Assembly (NCBI RefSeq): GCF_027925385.1
Contig: NZ_AP027145.1
Span: 19,291-83,290 of the forward strand
DNA: 64,000 nt
Source of the DNA: Methylocystis iwaonis
Lineage (GTDB): Bacteria > Pseudomonadota > Alphaproteobacteria > Rhizobiales > Beijerinckiaceae
Reading direction: 5' to 3'
Shown here: positions 27,075 to 37,016 of the stretch, piece after piece
Layout of the letters: each line of letters opens with the position of its first letter
Numbering within the stretch: the first letter of the stretch is position 1
Made by a program: the position numbers and the translations under genes
Notes under the pieces: model-generated
Seen by the model: only the letters and a program-made list of their open reading frames with translations
Database searches by the model: none
What the model was told of the DNA's origin: nothing

Positions 27075-30000
27075 CTTACATGACTCACTTTAGCCAAGCG
27101 CCCAGCTCTCACCGCTTCGCGCATTGTCTTCATCATCCGACCTATGTATGCATGCTCATCATCCGCAGACGTGTATTCGTTGCACCGTGTTTGAAAAAAA
27201 TCCCAGCTCCCAATGATACATAATTTTTGCCGCGCTCGACTCAGCAAAACGTTCATGCGATTCGCTTCCTTCAAAAAGCCCACGCTTTTCCAAGGAACCA
27301 AGGCATTGTTTCGAACTAAACTTACAATCACGACATCTGCCTCGGAACCCTGAAATTCATCAACGGTTGCCCCAATTCTTTTCTCTTTCGATAAGTCGAA
27401 CGGTTCTCTGAACATATCCGGTAGCAGCCCCTTCGATTTTGCTTGGTTGACTGCGGTCCGAATTTCATCGAGCTGATTATTGTAGGGGGATAAAATCTGT
27501 ATCTCGCAGGCTTTGTCTGCATCTGGCTTGAGCTGGCTCAGCACTTTCACAACCATCTCCACCTCAGCTTTCGACACAAAGAGACCCTCAATTTCCCCTT
27601 CGGAAAATTCCTCTTTTTGTACCCAAGGCACGTCACACCAAACGACCCGGGCATCGGGAAGCCACGATCCTTCTGTTATCCTGAAAGGTGGCGTAGCGTT
27701 GAATTTATCGTAGGTTTCTTGCGGGGACCGTAGAATAGTTCCGCCAAATGCATCGGGATAAAAAACCTTGCCAACCAACTCTGCGATGTCGGGGTGCATT
27801 CTGTGTTGGTCAGTCAAAGTCGCCGCCGGGCCAAGTTGGCCGTCCTCCGCGACGCTGTTCTCAAAAATCGCCGCGAAAAGCGTAACCATGCGTCGCCATT
27901 GGTTGCATCGTTCTTCGAACGGCTCCCTTCCATCTTCTTCTTCAACAAGCGACGGATCGATCAAACCCGGAGCGAATTGCGCCCCCGTCTGAATTGCCTT
28001 CCGAATACGGAGTGGCTCACCGAGCAGGGTTTTAAAAACGATCGCATTAAACGGCGGCAGCTGGTGATGATCGCCTAAAAGAAGAAGGCGGTGGCTCTCT
28101 TGCAGCGCGATCGCCATATCGAAACCATGCGCCTTTCCAGCTTCTTCGATTATCGACCAATCGAAGCGGCGACCTCTGGCTGCTAGATCAGCTAAGTCGC
28201 CCGCATTGGAGGTTGAAAAAGTGACATTCGCTGCGTCTTGTACAAGTGCCTGCAAAGTTCTGACATCAACATCGGCATCACTCCCACGCTCTACGTTCGT
28301 TTCGGTCGCCGCCCTGATTCTTGCTTTCAGGTAAGCCGGAGCTCTGCGGACTATCTCGCTCTCGCTCAAGTCTTTTAACAGGCTTACTGTGACAGCCTCG
28401 ACATCGTGCTCCGTTTTTGCATTAGCACCTATTCGGAGCAAGATCGGTCTTTCGTGACCAATTTGCGAAGAGAACAGCCCGGCCAGTTTATGACGCACGT
28501 CGTCAACAGTGTGGTGGGAGTGTGCCGTGACTAATATTTGCGCGCTGTGGTCTATAGTAAAAAGTCGATCAGCAAACGCTTTAATTAGCGTTGTCTTGCC
28601 AGTTCCCGGCGGGCCCTGAATTGCGAAGCTCGGTTGAGTCTTCCACAGGGCTTCAAGCGCGTCCATTTTCGACGGGTCAATTTCGATATTGGATGTTCCG
28701 TTTGGCAAGGTATCTAGACTAACACGGGAGACCTCCCGAGGTGCCGCTAGCATTCGGAGCAAGGCCTCATGCGATCGCATGCCTTCGATTGCCTTATGCC
28801 TTCGACGAATTTGCGCAAGCGTGCCATCATGATTGCGAGCGAGGTACAGCCGACCTTCCCGCACGGGTAGCGCACCTTGAGCCCGGAAGCTGTAACGAGG
28901 CCCAGATTTATGTGGAGTTGCCTGCACGAAACGCCACAGCGTCGCAGAAGGATCGCTACCAATCGTTCTGCGATCTAGAAACGAATACCGGTCACTTTTT
29001 GGGTCATCATCGTCGTCCGCTGCAACTGGTTCGGCTCCGACCCCAAACCAATCCCTGAGCTGCTCCGCTGGAGACGGCAGCTTCAAGTAAGCAGCTAACT
29101 CAGACCGCTCAGCCTCCTCTATTGGCGTTACCTGAACCCAGGTGTCGCTACTAGACCGATGTACATCAATCACCTTCACCGGACATATCTGAGCCACTGT
29201 CAGCACAGTATCCAATTGCTGGGTAATCCTAAAGAAATCCCATATATCCCGGAGATTATATGGAAGCTTAGCCTTTTCTGTCCTGAAGGGAAATACCCTA
29301 TTCCACTGAGCGCTCCTGTCTCTTATTGACCGCTCATGCTTCCTCACACTCGGATAAAGCTGAACGTCAATTTTACGTTCTCCTATACTAAAATGCTGAT
29401 CGTCAGCAGTCACTCTTGGTAAGCTCTCAATCGCCTCACAAAATCCAATATCCCATGTATTCATACTTCCAACAGACCATTGCTTCACTTGATATTCAAG
29501 CTTTTCACCCTTGATAATAAAATGATTGAATGGAGATAATCTTGCTATCACCCGAACGTCGCCGCGCAAGTCGTATTTAATCCACTCCCGCTGTTTAACC
29601 GGATCAGTTAGGGGCGCTGCCCCTTCGGAAGCTTTCTGAACAAGCTGTGATAAATTCGAATCGGATAAACGAATTGCCAAAACGAGATCCCGCCCCATAC
29701 TGGCCGTCGCGACATTCAAGTCCCGAATTATATTGCGAATTTCCTGCAAAACCTCATCGCTATTTGAGAGCCGCTGTTCGGGGTCAGGCTCCAATAGCGA
29801 CGAAACGAACCTACGTTCTCGCTCCCGAAACGGCGAGTGTCTCTTTATCGCTTCTTGGACCGCTGGGATTTTTTTCAGCCCGGCAACTGGCACTCCAAAT
29901 ATTTCGGCCGCTACGACGCCAAAATCAAACCAATCAGTGCCAGGCGAGTATTCCCCTTCGGCACCTGCAAGTTCGGGGGCTAACAAGGCTCCGTGCTGAG

Positions 30001-30559
30001 CTACGTCGGACGCAGCCCCCTCGAGGCCCGCAAAACGCAGAGACCATTCAAAACCACTAAGCCTGAAGTCACCATGGCCTTCAGGCCCGACAAAGACGGC
30101 GGAACTGCAAATCGAACGGTGGAGGGTGCCCTCGGCATGAAGGATTGAGATGGCCTCAGCGACTCGGAGAAGACCCTCCCAAAGGGGGCGTTTGCGCCCA
30201 ACTTCTGATAGGTTTGAGAGCCAAGGATACTTTATTCGGTTGGCCAGCACCTCTGACAACAGCATGCGCCTACCGCCATCCAAAACGGCGTAATAATACT
30301 TGTCGTCTAGGTCCAAATCTCGAAGCTTAACGAAAAATTCCCCTGCCCCCGGGTAACCCTGCAATCGCATCAAACCTCGAACTTCACGGTTCCATAGGGC
30401 GCGGATGGCGCTACTTTCATCAGCTCGTTTCGGCCAGAGTTTCAAGTAGTACACGTCACCGGCATCATGCGCCTGCCAAAGATCAGGCACTCCACGGGCG
30501 GGATTGCCTCGCAGGATTTTTCTATCTAGCGTGTACCGCCCGATGATTCGATCGGCCAT
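27071..30559 (-). CDS. mkoA: Pseudokinase-helicase fusion, Mokosh MkoA-like
   Basis: Protein of about 1162 residues. The N-terminal 300 residues have a protein-kinase fold (YYLKLWPKR carries the ATP lysine), but the catalytic loop reads LHRSICSSAVF instead of HRDxxxxN and the DFG site reads LSGFEW, so it is a pseudokinase. The C-terminal half is a superfamily 1 (Upf1-like, COG1112) helicase: Walker [10 protein letters not shown] near 648, EEAGKAHG near 804, GDHHQLPP, and the final DEFQGSEADVVIVS and NVLLSRAR motifs. ATG at 30559 starts the conserved region; the frame extends to 30655. Partner of the PLD nuclease in a type I Mokosh system. Confidence 0.85.
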   Translation of the reverse strand: MADRIIGRYTLDRKILRGNPARGVPDLWQAHDAGDVYYLKLWPKRADESSAIRALWNREVRGLMRLQGYPGAGEFFVKLRDLDLDDKYYYAVLDGGRRMLLSEVLANRIKYPWLSNLSEVGRKRPLWEGLLRVAEAISILHAEGTLHRSICSSAVFVGPEGHGDFRLSGFEWSLRFAGLEGAASDVAQHGALLAPELAGAEGEYSPGTDWFDFGVVAAEIFGVPVAGLKKIPAVQEAIKRHSPFRERERRFVSSLLEPDPEQRLSNSDEVLQEIRNIIRDLNVATASMGRDLVLAIRLSDSNLSQLVQKASEGAAPLTDPVKQREWIKYDLRGDVRVIARLSPFNHFIIKGEKLEYQVKQWSVGSMNTWDIGFCEAIESLPRVTADDQHFSIGERKIDVQLYPSVRKHERSIRDRSAQWNRVFPFRTEKAKLPYNLRDIWDFFRITQQLDTVLTVAQICPVKVIDVHRSSSDTWVQVTPIEEAERSELAAYLKLPSPAEQLRDWFGVGAEPVAADDDDDPKSDRYSFLDRRTIGSDPSATLWRFVQATPHKSGPRYSFRAQGALPVREGRLYLARNHDGTLAQIRRRHKAIEGMRSHEALLRMLAAPREVSRVSLDTLPNGTSNIEIDPSKMDALEALWKTQPSFAIQGPPGTGKTTLIKAFADRLFTIDHSAQILVTAHSHHTVDDVRHKLAGLFSSQIGHERPILLRIGANAKTEHDVEAVTVSLLKDLSESEIVRRAPAYLKARIRAATETNVERGSDADVDVRTLQALVQDAANVTFSTSNAGDLADLAARGRRFDWSIIEEAGKAHGFDMAIALQESHRLLLLGDHHQLPPFNAIVFKTLLGEPLRIRKAIQTGAQFAPGLIDPSLVEEEDGREPFEERCNQWRRMVTLFAAIFENSVAEDGQLGPAATLTDQHRMHPDIAELVGKVFYPDAFGGTILRSPQETYDKFNATPPFRITEGSWLPDARVVWCDVPWVQKEEFSEGEIEGLFVSKAEVEMVVKVLSQLKPDADKACEIQILSPYNNQLDEIRTAVNQAKSKGLLPDMFREPFDLSKEKRIGATVDEFQGSEADVVIVSLVRNNALVPWKSVGFLKEANRMNVLLSRARQKLCIIGSWDFFQTRCNEYTSADDEHAYIGRMMKTMREAVRAGRLAKVSHVS

Positions 30560-30815
30560 GTCTGGCAATCCGCTCCTATGGGACTTTTGCGCAATTGCCC
30601 CAAGGAAGCACAATATACTGCCGCTGCGCAATCTCGTTCCTTCTGCGGGCGGCATGGGAACACTCCCGAAGGTCTTGATCGGTCAAGAAAGCGAATTGGC
30701 AGGGGATTCTTCGCCGCAGAACTCAGGCGGAGCCGAATCGAAATAATAAAGCCCTAGCCATTCGAGCGCTGGCGCGGCCTTTTAATCCGCCGAAAAACAT
30801 CATTTTGCGGCTTTG

Positions 30816-31153
30816 TTAGCGTGCGGTCTGTACGACGGGGATGTGGACGTTTGTCCAGGATCCTTGCTCATTATCCGTAAGGATATGCGGTGCAATATCC
30901 TTTACAGTTCGTTCGTGGAGGCGTGGCCCCTGGAGGTCCCGAACATGGAAATGATAGGCGGCTCCATATTTTTTCGCCGTTTCCCACTCAATTGCGAGAT
31001 AAGAAAAAACTGAGTGGCGAAGCGATCGTTGATTTCACCTCGATCAGTCGAACGACCGGACCTTCTGCACCCATGTCGAAAGATTGAATATCATACCCGG
31101 CAGTATTGTCTTCAACGGCCATCCAAACTGGCGGCATGTTGATGCCAAGCATC
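30816..31153 (-). pseudogene. DUF3883-like protein remnant, 3' part (split by IS66 copy 1)
   Basis: On the minus strand the frame reads DNTAGYDIQSFD...VVRLIEVKST, typical of DUF3883 nuclease-like domains. After SRN the frame must shift by one base near 30980 to continue with NEWETAKKYGAAYHFHVRDLQ and a tail ending at a TAA at 30816-30818. The 5' end runs directly into the IS66 element and continues on its far side (33700-33758). It has a frameshift and an insertion, and so is inactive. Confidence 0.7.
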
Positions 31154-31229
31154 GTAAGCGTCCTCCCGGCGCCATTCTAGCTGCGCGGGGCGCGCGTTTG
31201 GTAATGGTCGGACATGGATAGCAACATCT

Positions 31230-31607
31230 GTGTCTACGCCTATGCGCAGAACTAACCCGAACCAGTTCATAGAGGTCAGAGCCGAACGTCTCGAAGGCGC
31301 GCCGGTTGGAGAACGCCGGCGCTGGTCCGACGAGTTCAAGCATCGAGCCATAGCAGCGGCTCTGGAGCCGGGCACGAACATCTCGGCGCTGGCGCGTTCG
31401 TTGAATATTACGCCGTCGCAACTTTTCGCATGGCGGCGGACTGCGGTTTTGCGGATGGAGAGAATTGAGCGCCAGACGCCGGCGGAAACGCGGGCGGCCA
31501 AGACGCATCGGGTCGAGATCGAGACTGGCGGAGCGTTGGTGCGGGTGAGCGCGGACATTTCGGAAGCCGACCTTTGCCGTCTACTGCGCGCGGTGCGCGA
31601 AGCATGA
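31230..31607 (+). CDS. tnpA: IS66 accessory protein TnpA
   Basis: Protein of 125 residues with the helix-turn-helix WSDEFKHRAIAAALEPGTNISALARSLNI typical of IS66/IS3-type first ORFs. The frame starts with GTG; an ATG at 31242 is possible. It overlaps tnpB by ATGA. Confidence 0.85.
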   Translation: MSTPMRRTNPNQFIEVRAERLEGAPVGERRRWSDEFKHRAIAAALEPGTNISALARSLNITPSQLFAWRRTAVLRMERIERQTPAETRAAKTHRVEIETGGALVRVSADISEADLCRLLRAVREA

Positions 31608-31948
31608 TCCCGCCCGGCGCAAGGGTTCTGTTGCGGGCGGCGGCGGTGGATTTCCGCAAGGGTCCGGAAGGACTCGTTTCTCTGGTTCGGGATGCCGGGG
31701 CCGATCCCTTTGACGGCTCTTTGTATGTTTTTCGGGCGAAAAGAGCGGACCGGATCAAGATCGTCTGGTGGGACGGGTCGGGTCTTTGTCTATTCGCAAA
31801 GCGTCTTGAACGTTCGCATTTTTGCTGGCCCATGGCGGGAAGCCACGAGATTCGTCTGAGTTACGCGCAAGTCATGGCGCTGGTCGAAGGGCTGGATTGG
31901 AAGCGCGTTCGCGCGGTGGATGTGCCGGCGCCGCAAAGCGGCGGCTAA
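31604..31948 (+). CDS. tnpB: IS66 accessory protein TnpB
   Basis: Protein of 114 residues with the IS66 Orf2 signature: VDFRKGPEGLVSLV, DPFDGSLYVFRAKRADRIKIVWWDGSGLCLF and a final ALVEGLDW. ATG at 31604 overlaps the tnpA stop, so this start is preferred over a slightly longer frame. Confidence 0.92.
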   Translation: MIPPGARVLLRAAAVDFRKGPEGLVSLVRDAGADPFDGSLYVFRAKRADRIKIVWWDGSGLCLFAKRLERSHFCWPMAGSHEIRLSYAQVMALVEGLDWKRVRAVDVPAPQSGG

Positions 31949-32019
31949 TGCGAGAAAGCTGCGCTTGAATCTCTGAAACGCCAAGAGAATATTGTACTTC
32001 GCGCGACGAAAGCGGTATC

Positions 32020-33669
32020 ATGCGAGGCATGATAGAGCGCTTCGGCGTACTTCCAGACGACGTTGATCAACTTAAGGCGCTGGCGCTCGACGCGTTGGCG
32101 CGCGCTGCTCTTTTAGAGACGCAAGCTCGTTCCAACAAGATTGACGCCGAGGCTCTTCGTTCCCAGACTCTGAGCCTGACGGCGAAGGTTGAGGACCTCA
32201 CGCAGACGAACGCGGCTGCGAAAGCCGAGATCGATCGGCTGACCTCGATCATCATGACCCTGCGTCGCGACCGCTTCGGCAAACGTTCCGAAAAGCTCGG
32301 CGCCGACGAGGCCGAGCAACAGAGTTTTGTCTTCGAGGAGGTCGAAACCGGTCTCGCGGCGATCGCGACGCGGCTGGCGGCGAAGGCGGACGCCAAGCCG
32401 CGCAAGACATCTCCCGACAAGCCGCGGTTCCCCTCGCATCTGGAGCGGGTCGAGGTGATCCTGGAGCCGGAGGTTCCGCCTGGCTTCGAAGGCAAGGAGC
32501 GGGTCAGGATCGGCCAGGAGGAGAGCGTCAGGCTCGACGTCGTGCGGGCGCGTTTCCGGCTGATCGTGACGATCCGGCCCAAATACGTCTACAAGGAGCC
32601 CGTCGCGATCGTGCAGGCGCCGGCGCCCGAACACATCGTCGAAGCCGGCCTGCCGACGGAGGCGCTGCTCGCGCACGTCGCGGTGTCAAAATACGCCGAC
32701 GGCCTGCCGCTTTACCGCCAGGAGGCGATCTACGCGCGCGACAGCGTCGAACTCAGCCGTTCGCTGATGGCCCAGTGGATGGGAGCTGTCGGTTACCACT
32801 TCGAGCCGCTGGCGGCCTACGTGCTCGCGCGCATCCGCGAGGCCGAGAGGATTTTCGCCGACGAGACAACGCTCCCCACGTTGAACCCCGGCGCCGGAAA
32901 GACCAAGACCTCGTGGTTGTGGGCATATGCGCGGGATGATCGGCCATTTGGAGGGGCCGGACCGCCAATGGTCGCTTACCGCTACGAAGACAGTCGATCG
33001 GGTGATTGCGCGGCGCGCCATTTAGGCGATTATCGTGGCATCCTGCAATGCGACGGCTACGCGGGATATCGCAAGCTCTCAAGCGCCCCGCAGGCCAACG
33101 GTCTGCGCCTGGCCGGATGCTGGGCTCATCTGCGCCGCCGATTCTTCGACCTTCACGTCAACGGCGAGTCGCTCGTCGCGACGGCGACGGTCGAACGGAT
33201 GAAGCATCTGTGGGCCGTCGAGGACAAGGTGCGCGGTCAGCCGCCAGAGGCGCGCCTGGCGGCGCGAAAGGCGACGTCGGCCGATATCGTGCGCGCGTTG
33301 TTCGATCTCTGGGAGCGCGAACTGCCACGCATCTCCGGCAAATCGAAATTGGCGGAAGCGATCCGTTATGCCCGATCGCATCGAACGGTTCTCGAGCGCT
33401 TCCTTGAGGATGGCCGCGTGGAAATCGACTCCAACATAGTCGAGCGAGCCATTAGGCCCCAAACAATCACGAGAAAAAACTCACTTTTTGCCGGTTCTGC
33501 CGGCGGCGGGCGGACATGGGCGTCCATCGCAACCATGCTGCAAACCTGCAAGATGAACGGCGTCGACTCTCAAGCCTGGGCGAAACAGACTCTGGAGCGA
33601 ATCGCCAACCGATGGCCCAATAAGGACATCGAGGCGCTGATGCCGTGGAATTTCAAGCCCGCAGAGTGA
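32020..33669 (+). CDS. tnpC: IS66 transposase TnpC
   Basis: DDE transposase of 549 residues. An N-terminal coiled coil (residues about 20-90) precedes FGKRSEKL, a zinc-finger-like region, the DDE core (IFADETTLP, ILQCDGYAGY) and the C-terminal NIVERAIRPQTITRKNSLFAGS, where the last glutamate lies. Full length and intact, so the element may be active. Confidence 0.95.
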   Translation: MRGMIERFGVLPDDVDQLKALALDALARAALLETQARSNKIDAEALRSQTLSLTAKVEDLTQTNAAAKAEIDRLTSIIMTLRRDRFGKRSEKLGADEAEQQSFVFEEVETGLAAIATRLAAKADAKPRKTSPDKPRFPSHLERVEVILEPEVPPGFEGKERVRIGQEESVRLDVVRARFRLIVTIRPKYVYKEPVAIVQAPAPEHIVEAGLPTEALLAHVAVSKYADGLPLYRQEAIYARDSVELSRSLMAQWMGAVGYHFEPLAAYVLARIREAERIFADETTLPTLNPGAGKTKTSWLWAYARDDRPFGGAGPPMVAYRYEDSRSGDCAARHLGDYRGILQCDGYAGYRKLSSAPQANGLRLAGCWAHLRRRFFDLHVNGESLVATATVERMKHLWAVEDKVRGQPPEARLAARKATSADIVRALFDLWERELPRISGKSKLAEAIRYARSHRTVLERFLEDGRVEIDSNIVERAIRPQTITRKNSLFAGSAGGGRTWASIATMLQTCKMNGVDSQAWAKQTLERIANRWPNKDIEALMPWNFKPAE

Positions 33670-33699
33670 ACGCCGCCGAATCGACGCTTACCAAGCATC

Positions 33700-33758
33700 G
33701 CTAATCTGGCTGGTTCATATTGAAGACTCGACCGCTCGGATTCGCGTGCCCGCGCCAT
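33700..33758 (-). pseudogene. DUF3883-like protein remnant, 5' part
   Basis: On the minus strand the frame from an ATG at 33758 reads MARARESERSSLQYEPARLAMLG and, if the IS66 element and one target copy are removed, continues in frame into the DUF3883-like sequence at 31153. A TAA lies three codons upstream, so this is already a truncated gene abutting the EamA fragment. Confidence 0.6.
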
Positions 33759-33783
33759 CTTCTCTTAAGCAACTCGATTCGGT

Positions 33784-34023
33784 TTGGGGTCGCGTTACCT
33801 GTTTTTGGTTCTCTCGGGTCTGGCGACCGGCGCGTCGTGGGTCTGCTACTTCCGCGCTCTCAAGATCGGCAAGGCGGCGCAAGTCGCACCGATCGATAAG
33901 CTCAGCGTCGTCCTGGTCACCATCTTCGGGATGCTCATCCCTGGGGAGCGCCCGACCATTCCCAATTGGACTGGCGTCGCTGTGATTGCGGCCGGCGCCA
34001 TCCTTATCGCCTATCCGGCGTAA
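33784..34023 (+). pseudogene. EamA/DMT transporter C-terminal fragment
   Basis: A 79-residue frame reads LFLVLSGLATGASWVCYFRALK, then VVLVTIFGMLIPGERP and GVAVIAAGAILIAYPA, the last three helices of an EamA-type drug/metabolite transporter. The first two thirds are missing, so this is a 5'-truncated relic. Confidence 0.7.
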
Positions 34024-34104
34024 CTGCTAAGGCGGGCCAAGCTATATATGGTATTATTCTGTGTTATTGATATTTCCGCAAATGGTCATCAGGGGCCGTC
34101 TTGC

Positions 34105-34492
34105 TCATCCCGAAAAGCCTCCGATCGTCAGATAGACGCCGAGCGCGCCCTTGCCATAGCGAGGAAATATTTCCGCTCGAAATGCATTGCCTCGTAAAAT
34201 TTGACAAGTTTTTCTTGAGGTAAAACTGACCAGATCCCGCCTCGCAACGTGACAAACCAGCCAATCAATGTAATGACAACTGGCAGTGCGCCACCGTGCC
34301 AGATATTATGACCAAGCACGATCGCCAGTCCGCCAGCGAGATTGAACGAGGCGCCAATCAAGCCAGGCCGCGACTACGCACAAGTTCGTCGATGGCGGCG
34401 AGCATGACGCGTTTGTTTATTGCCATTGCGAACGAAAAAATGAGAAGCAGAAGCCCAATCAATTTCGTGATAAAAAGCGTCAATGGCGGCAT
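34105..34492 (-). pseudogene. Frameshifted small membrane protein
   Basis: Joining three frames on the minus strand gives a plausible protein of about 128 residues: MPPLTLFITKLIGLLLLIFSF..., then after a shift near 34362 GASFNLAGGLAIVLGHNIWHGG...GIWSVLPQEKLVKFYEAMHF, and after another shift near 34160 YGKGALGVYLTIGGFSG. Two frameshifts make it inactive. The family is not named; it has three hydrophobic segments. Confidence 0.55.
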
Positions 34493-34661
34493 GGAGGCCT
34501 CTTGCGGGCTCGGTCATGCGCGATTTCCTTACGACGGCTGAAAGGCGGCATCGTGTAGCGATAATCGCGTCAAAGACGACGATAGCACTGTCTCTTGCCG
34601 TAGTATTGTTTCACGCATGACAACGTCCTTTATCATGGATGACCGGATCTCCCGGTTGCGA

Positions 34662-35929
34662 TTAGGCTCCCCTGACGTCGCACCCCAGATATCGGAGCGC
34701 CTTGGCCATGCGGCCATTCATTGGGAGGCATTCTTCTGGCTTGATCGTCCCGTAAAGCTCCAATGCACAGAACCTTCCAAAATAGCCAAGCTTCATGCAT
34801 GGGTTATAGAGCACGTCGTGCAGGCGCTCGATGAAATCCCCAGCACCATGAATGAGATATTTCAGCGTCGTCCTTACTTTCTCCACATCCTGATTGTTCG
34901 CGCTCCAAAAGGCGTTCGGGAGATTAGCTGCTCCACCTTTCACAAACCTCTGTTGCTCTGAGAAGGCATGCAGTGAGGTAAGACCCGTTGTCAGCTGATC
35001 CTTCGACGCTGCCTCGATCGACTCTTGCTCGCCGAACACATGCAGGACCGTCCGCAGCCAATCAATATAATCGGTAGGGATCTTGGTTTGATCCGTCGTC
35101 GTCCATTCTGCTCCGAGTCGGAGAATTTCTGCTCGACGTTCCTTCTCGGGGCGGAGGGGAGCCGATTGCCACGACTCATCCCCCGGAGCATAGGTCAGAC
35201 GAACCCAGTTGGAACCTATTCGACTCGTTCGCTACCCCCACATCTTCAAGCTCGGCGCGCCGGAAGTTGCCTTCCTGAAGGAGGCTGGTCACTTCGGTGA
35301 AGGCAGGCCGGTATTGCTCGTATACCTGTCTGCGGAGCTCTTCCAGGAACAGACGCCTGTCGGCTTTTTGCGGCACTTGCCACATTGATATTGACCGGCT
35401 CAGCTTTGCCAACCGCTTGCTCGATTAGAACATCAGGGTCGGGACCGGATCGTTTTATGGAAGCGTAGGCTGTCGTAAATTCCCTAAGTTTTTCTGGCGT
35501 TAGAACAAGAGCCGAATCCCAAAGTTCGAGAAACAAGGATCGGAGTTCCTCGATAGCATTGCCGTCCTCTGGCTGATCAAAGCAAATTGTTGCCTCACGG
35601 TTCGACATCAGCCCGCCATCAGTCAGGTTCGACGAACCTACCATCGCAGTGTCGTCGAACATGTAAATTTTTGCATGAAAGCGACGAGTCAAATATCGAA
35701 CGGCTAAATTGGGAATTCCTTGAGCGGCAGTAAGAGCTTGAGGGCTTGTGCTTGCATTAAGCCCAACCAGGAGATCAACGAATTTTCCAGCGCGTGCCGC
35801 TTCGACCAAATCATCGGTTTTTGTCACGTATGGAGCGGCGACGTGAATTCGTGAAGCCTTCTGCGCCATGGCTTGAAATGGCTTGATCACGTAATCTTTG
35901 GACGGGCCATTCGAAAAGACTCTTCTCAT
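34662..35929 (-). pseudogene. PLD-domain protein broken by two frameshifts
   Basis: The start (from 35929) codes for a PLD-type domain with RFHAKIYMFDDTAMVGSSNLTDGG, the classical HKD motif. Near 35372 a one-base shift is needed to continue with VPQKADRRLFLEELRRQVYEQYRP, and near 35210 another to continue with SNWVRLTYAPGDESW and on to the stop at 34662. The intact gene would be about 420 residues. It resembles stand-alone PLD proteins linked to restriction or defence loci; the function is lost here. Confidence 0.7.
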
Positions 35930-35974
35930 TTTGCTCGTCCAGGGAAAGTGAAATCAAATCGAAAACCGCTCCAC

Positions 35975-36259
35975 CTAATCAAGAGTAATCTCATCGCCCG
36001 TGCGGTCATAGAGTTTTGTTGTCCTTGGACTTTCATGCGCCGCCATTGCTTGCGCGCTCTCAAGCATGCCGCCGGCTTCGAGATAGGCGGTGATGCACGT
36101 GACGCGGAACGTGTGGCAACCATTCCTGCTCTTCATCTGCATATCAGCGGTAATGGGCCAGGCGGGTGTTCTTGTTGCGGATGGTGGCGGCGAAGAACTC
36201 CAAGAACCGCCGGGCGGCGTGGTCGTCGGCGATGACCTTGGACACGACGAAGGCCACAT
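35975..36259 (-). pseudogene. Tyrosine recombinase C-terminal fragment
   Basis: Residues about 48-94 of this frame match the integrase C-terminus: HTFRVTCITAYLEAGG (the HxxR box) and AHESPRTTKLYDR, with the active-site tyrosine. The upstream part is out of frame and the N-terminal domain is missing. It is a relic of an integrase, perhaps marking an old insertion boundary. Confidence 0.65.
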
Positions 36260-36404
36260 CGGCGACCGGGAGTGGCTTCGGGGCGAGGAAAACGGGCAGC
36301 TGGCTCATTGCCATTTGAGCAACATAACGTCCTTATATGTTCAGCTTATGCCCTGGTTGCGGCCAGTACCAAATATTGGTATATTGTCCTCAGGAGGTGC
36401 CACG

Positions 36405-36656
36405 ATGGCCAAGAACACATCTTTCGTCATCGGCGATCACTTCGCTTCGTTCGTCGAAGCGCAGGTCGCCGCCGGACGCTACGGCTCCGCGAGCGACGTT
36501 GTCCGCGCCGGCCTCCGGCTCTTGGAAGAACAAGAAACGAAGCTCGCTGCACTGCGCGCAGCGCTGATCGAGGGCGAGACAAGCGGCGCGTCCACGCCCT
36601 TCGATTTCGAGGCGTTCATCGCGCGCAAGCGTGCGGACGACGCCACGCATCCATGA
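36405..36656 (+). CDS. parD: ParD-like antitoxin
   Basis: Protein of 83 residues with the ParD pattern: TSFVIGDHFASFVEAQVAAGRYGSASDVVRAGLRLLEEQE, a ribbon-helix-helix followed by a toxin-binding helix. A good ribosome-binding site (AGGAGGTG) lies about 8 bases before the ATG. It overlaps the parE start (ATGA). The antitoxin is intact although the toxin is not. Confidence 0.9.
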   Translation: MAKNTSFVIGDHFASFVEAQVAAGRYGSASDVVRAGLRLLEEQETKLAALRAALIEGETSGASTPFDFEAFIARKRADDATHP

Positions 36657-36943
36657 GGCGTTTTACGCTCTCACCAAGGGCTCAGGCCGATATCGAGGAA
36701 ATTTGGGACTATACAGTCGAGCACTGGAACGTTGACTAGGCCGAGGTCTACCTTCGCAAAATAAAGGCGGCGGTCGAAGTTCTCGCTGATAAGCCTCGCC
36801 TTGGCCGACCCTGCGACGAGGTGCGCGCCGGCTATTGGAAGTATCCCGCCGCCTCGCATGTGCTGTTTTATCGAATGACGCCATCTGGCGTCGATATTGT
36901 GCGCATTCTGCATCAACGCATGGACTTCGAGCGCCATCTATGA
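36653..36943 (+). pseudogene. parE: ParE-like toxin with an internal amber stop
   Basis: The frame encodes a ParE/RelE-fold protein (LSPRAQADIEEIWDYTVEHW, then LRKIKAAVEVLADKPRLGRPCDEVR and ILHQRMDFERHL) of 96 residues, but codon 29 is TAG (36737-36739), probably from a CAG glutamine codon. The rest of the frame is undisturbed, so the inactivation is recent. Confidence 0.85.
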
Positions 36944-37016
36944 GGATTGATGTGCGCCTGAGGCGGGGGATTCAGGACAACGGACCGCAGCATAAGTGGT
37001 CTGGGGGTTATTGAGA

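Larger units (their letters stand above)
31154..33691 (+). mobile_element. IS66-family insertion sequence, copy 1
   Basis: Element of 2538 bases bounded by inverted ends GTAAGCG...CGCTTAC, the IS66 signature, and flanked by a perfect 8-base target duplication CAAGCATC (31146-31153 and 33692-33699). It carries tnpA, tnpB and tnpC in order. It matches in length and in all three encoded proteins the copy at 53000-55537, which lies in the opposite orientation. It interrupts a DUF3883-like gene. Confidence 0.95.

Noticed and set aside
27071..30559. Active serine/threonine kinase in the Mokosh helicase
   Set aside because: The HRD and DFG motifs are lost, so it was recorded as a pseudokinase.
30813..31013. 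Small plus-strand frame of 66 residues
   Set aside because: It is antisense to the DUF3883-like remnant and has no motif.
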